Positions 4,961 through 5,445 of a stretch of DNA of 5,445 bases are shown piece by piece. The stretch covers positions 14,230 through 19,674 of the forward strand of contig DFBQ01000207.1 in the NCBI GenBank assembly GCA_002367355.1. The letters are read 5' to 3'. The stretch comes from Deltaproteobacteria bacterium UBA3076. Its GTDB lineage: Bacteria > Desulfobacterota > Dissulfuribacteria > Dissulfuribacterales > UBA3076. The notes under the pieces were generated by a model. The model ran no database searches. It saw only the letters and a program-made list of their open reading frames with translations, and was not told the origin of the DNA. How positions within the stretch are numbered: position 1 is the first letter of the stretch; every line of letters starts with the position of its first letter. A program made the translations under genes and the position numbers.

Positions 4961-5365
4961 GTGAAATTTATAGAGCTTTTCGTTTGTGGTATCGTTGTTT
5001 CATTCCTCTCTGTTGGATGTATGGAGTTGGGTGCCTCTGTTCACATCCCGTCCGGTGCCGGAGTAAAAACGAAACATCATAAGCATGGCCCGCCACTACA
5101 TGCACCAGCCTATGGCTATCGTCACAAGCACAAACACGGTGTTGTGCTGGAATACGATACGGGTCTTGGTGTTTACGTAGTTGTTGAACTCCCCGGAACC
5201 TACTATCATGATGGTTTGTATATCCGTCTGTCCTCAAATAGAAAGTGGGAGGTTGCCGCCCACTTTAATGGTCCGTGGCGCATCGCAGTGAAAGGTGAGG
5301 TTCCTCCAAAACTCAAGGAGTCGAAGGGTAACCCATCCTCCCACAACCGCCAATTGACAAAATAA
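4961..5365 (+). CDS. Putative His-rich lipoprotein of unknown function
   Basis: This 134-residue protein has a type II signal peptide. A hydrophobic N-terminus (residues 4-19) ends in LSVGC, placing the lipidated Cys at 20; the lipobox is acceptable but not ideal, with Ser at -3. A His/Lys-rich segment at about 38-59 contains KHHKH and RHKHKH and could bind metal. The C-terminal part, YDTGLGVYVVVELPGTYYHDGLYIR... W... GPWRIAV.. VPPKL, resembles a widespread family of small envelope proteins with aromatic Tyr/Trp-Gly repeats and no known function. The start is GTG 4961 with AGGA at 4953-4956 (short spacing) or AAGGT at 4948-4952. An upstream ATG at 4957 stops after two codons. It is likely anchored to a membrane facing the periplasm. 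No partner gene is visible. Confidence 0.75.
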   Translation: MKFIELFVCGIVVSFLSVGCMELGASVHIPSGAGVKTKHHKHGPPLHAPAYGYRHKHKHGVVLEYDTGLGVYVVVELPGTYYHDGLYIRLSSNRKWEVAAHFNGPWRIAVKGEVPPKLKESKGNPSSHNRQLTK

Positions 5366-5420
5366 TCTGGGCGTCAGGTGATGCGGAGCGTTGGGCGTAA
5401 CTTCTCAATAAGTCCGGGTA

Positions 5421-5445
5421 CCAGTCACTGGATTCCCGCTTTCGC
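5421..5445. repeat. Start of a dispersed intergenic repeat, cut by the window edge
   Basis: CCAGT-C-ACTGG (5421-5431) is a short palindrome running into ATTCCCGCTTTCGC. This matches the first half of a GGATTCCCGC-TTTC-GCGGGAAT hairpin repeat that I recall as common between genes in many proteobacterial genomes. The second arm beyond GC would lie outside the window. Confidence 0.5.

Noticed and set aside
5385..5400. GCGTTGGGC resembling an attC core
   Set aside because: There is no complementary GCCCAAC partner nearby.

Overview
The window looks like ordinary chromosome, or a metagenome-assembled contig, of a Gram-negative bacterium. A signal-peptide protein and a lipoprotein support the Gram-negative reading. 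My guess is a Desulfobacterota (deltaproteobacterial) or similar environmental lineage. That guess rests on the FadR/YsiA-type TetR regulator, a long-form YeiH-family transporter and GGTTCAG-type intergenic repeats. It is a pattern judgement, not a proof. All convincing genes are on the + strand, but their spacing and individual control regions suggest separate transcription units.

Left part (1-1140): a TetR-family regulator close to Bacillus FadR follows a promoter and an 18-bp near-palindrome, TGAATGAACGTACATTCA, whose outer arms match the FadR operator as I remember it. This suggests autoregulated control of fatty-acid metabolism genes lying outside the window. A roughly 330-bp intergenic region follows. 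It is bounded by a long inverted repeat (883-903 / 1073-1092) and contains a GGTTCAG heptamer tract and a 14-bp tandem duplication, so it resembles a non-coding mobile or repeat element.

Middle (1141-3989): a 541-residue YeiH-family (putative sulfate exporter) membrane protein carries an unusual soluble insert of about 100 residues. Next come a well-formed promoter and, about 40 nt downstream, a strong intrinsic-terminator hairpin. The hairpin sits directly in front of a 359-residue AAA ATPase gene, an arrangement that reads as a transcription attenuator or a short terminated sRNA. The ATPase has all nucleotide-binding motifs, a distinctive N-terminal domain, a substituted second arginine finger and no visible aromatic pore loop.

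Right part (3990-5445): about 330 bp without a gene may contain decayed element fragments. It leads into a structured leader with mutually exclusive hairpins and a 14-codon leader peptide that has its own strong Shine-Dalgarno. The leader stop codon touches the Shine-Dalgarno of a small secreted Gln/Met/Gly-rich protein gene. That gene is split by a one-base frameshift, with the rest of the protein continuing in the next frame to 4763. After it come a 14-bp hairpin, a possible three-way-junction RNA fold, a His-rich lipoprotein gene, and what looks like the first half of a dispersed repeat cut by the window edge.

The best candidates for something undescribed are the leader-peptide switch at 4256-4377 and the promoter-terminator-gene arrangement at 2788-2909. 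Neither can be proved from sequence alone.
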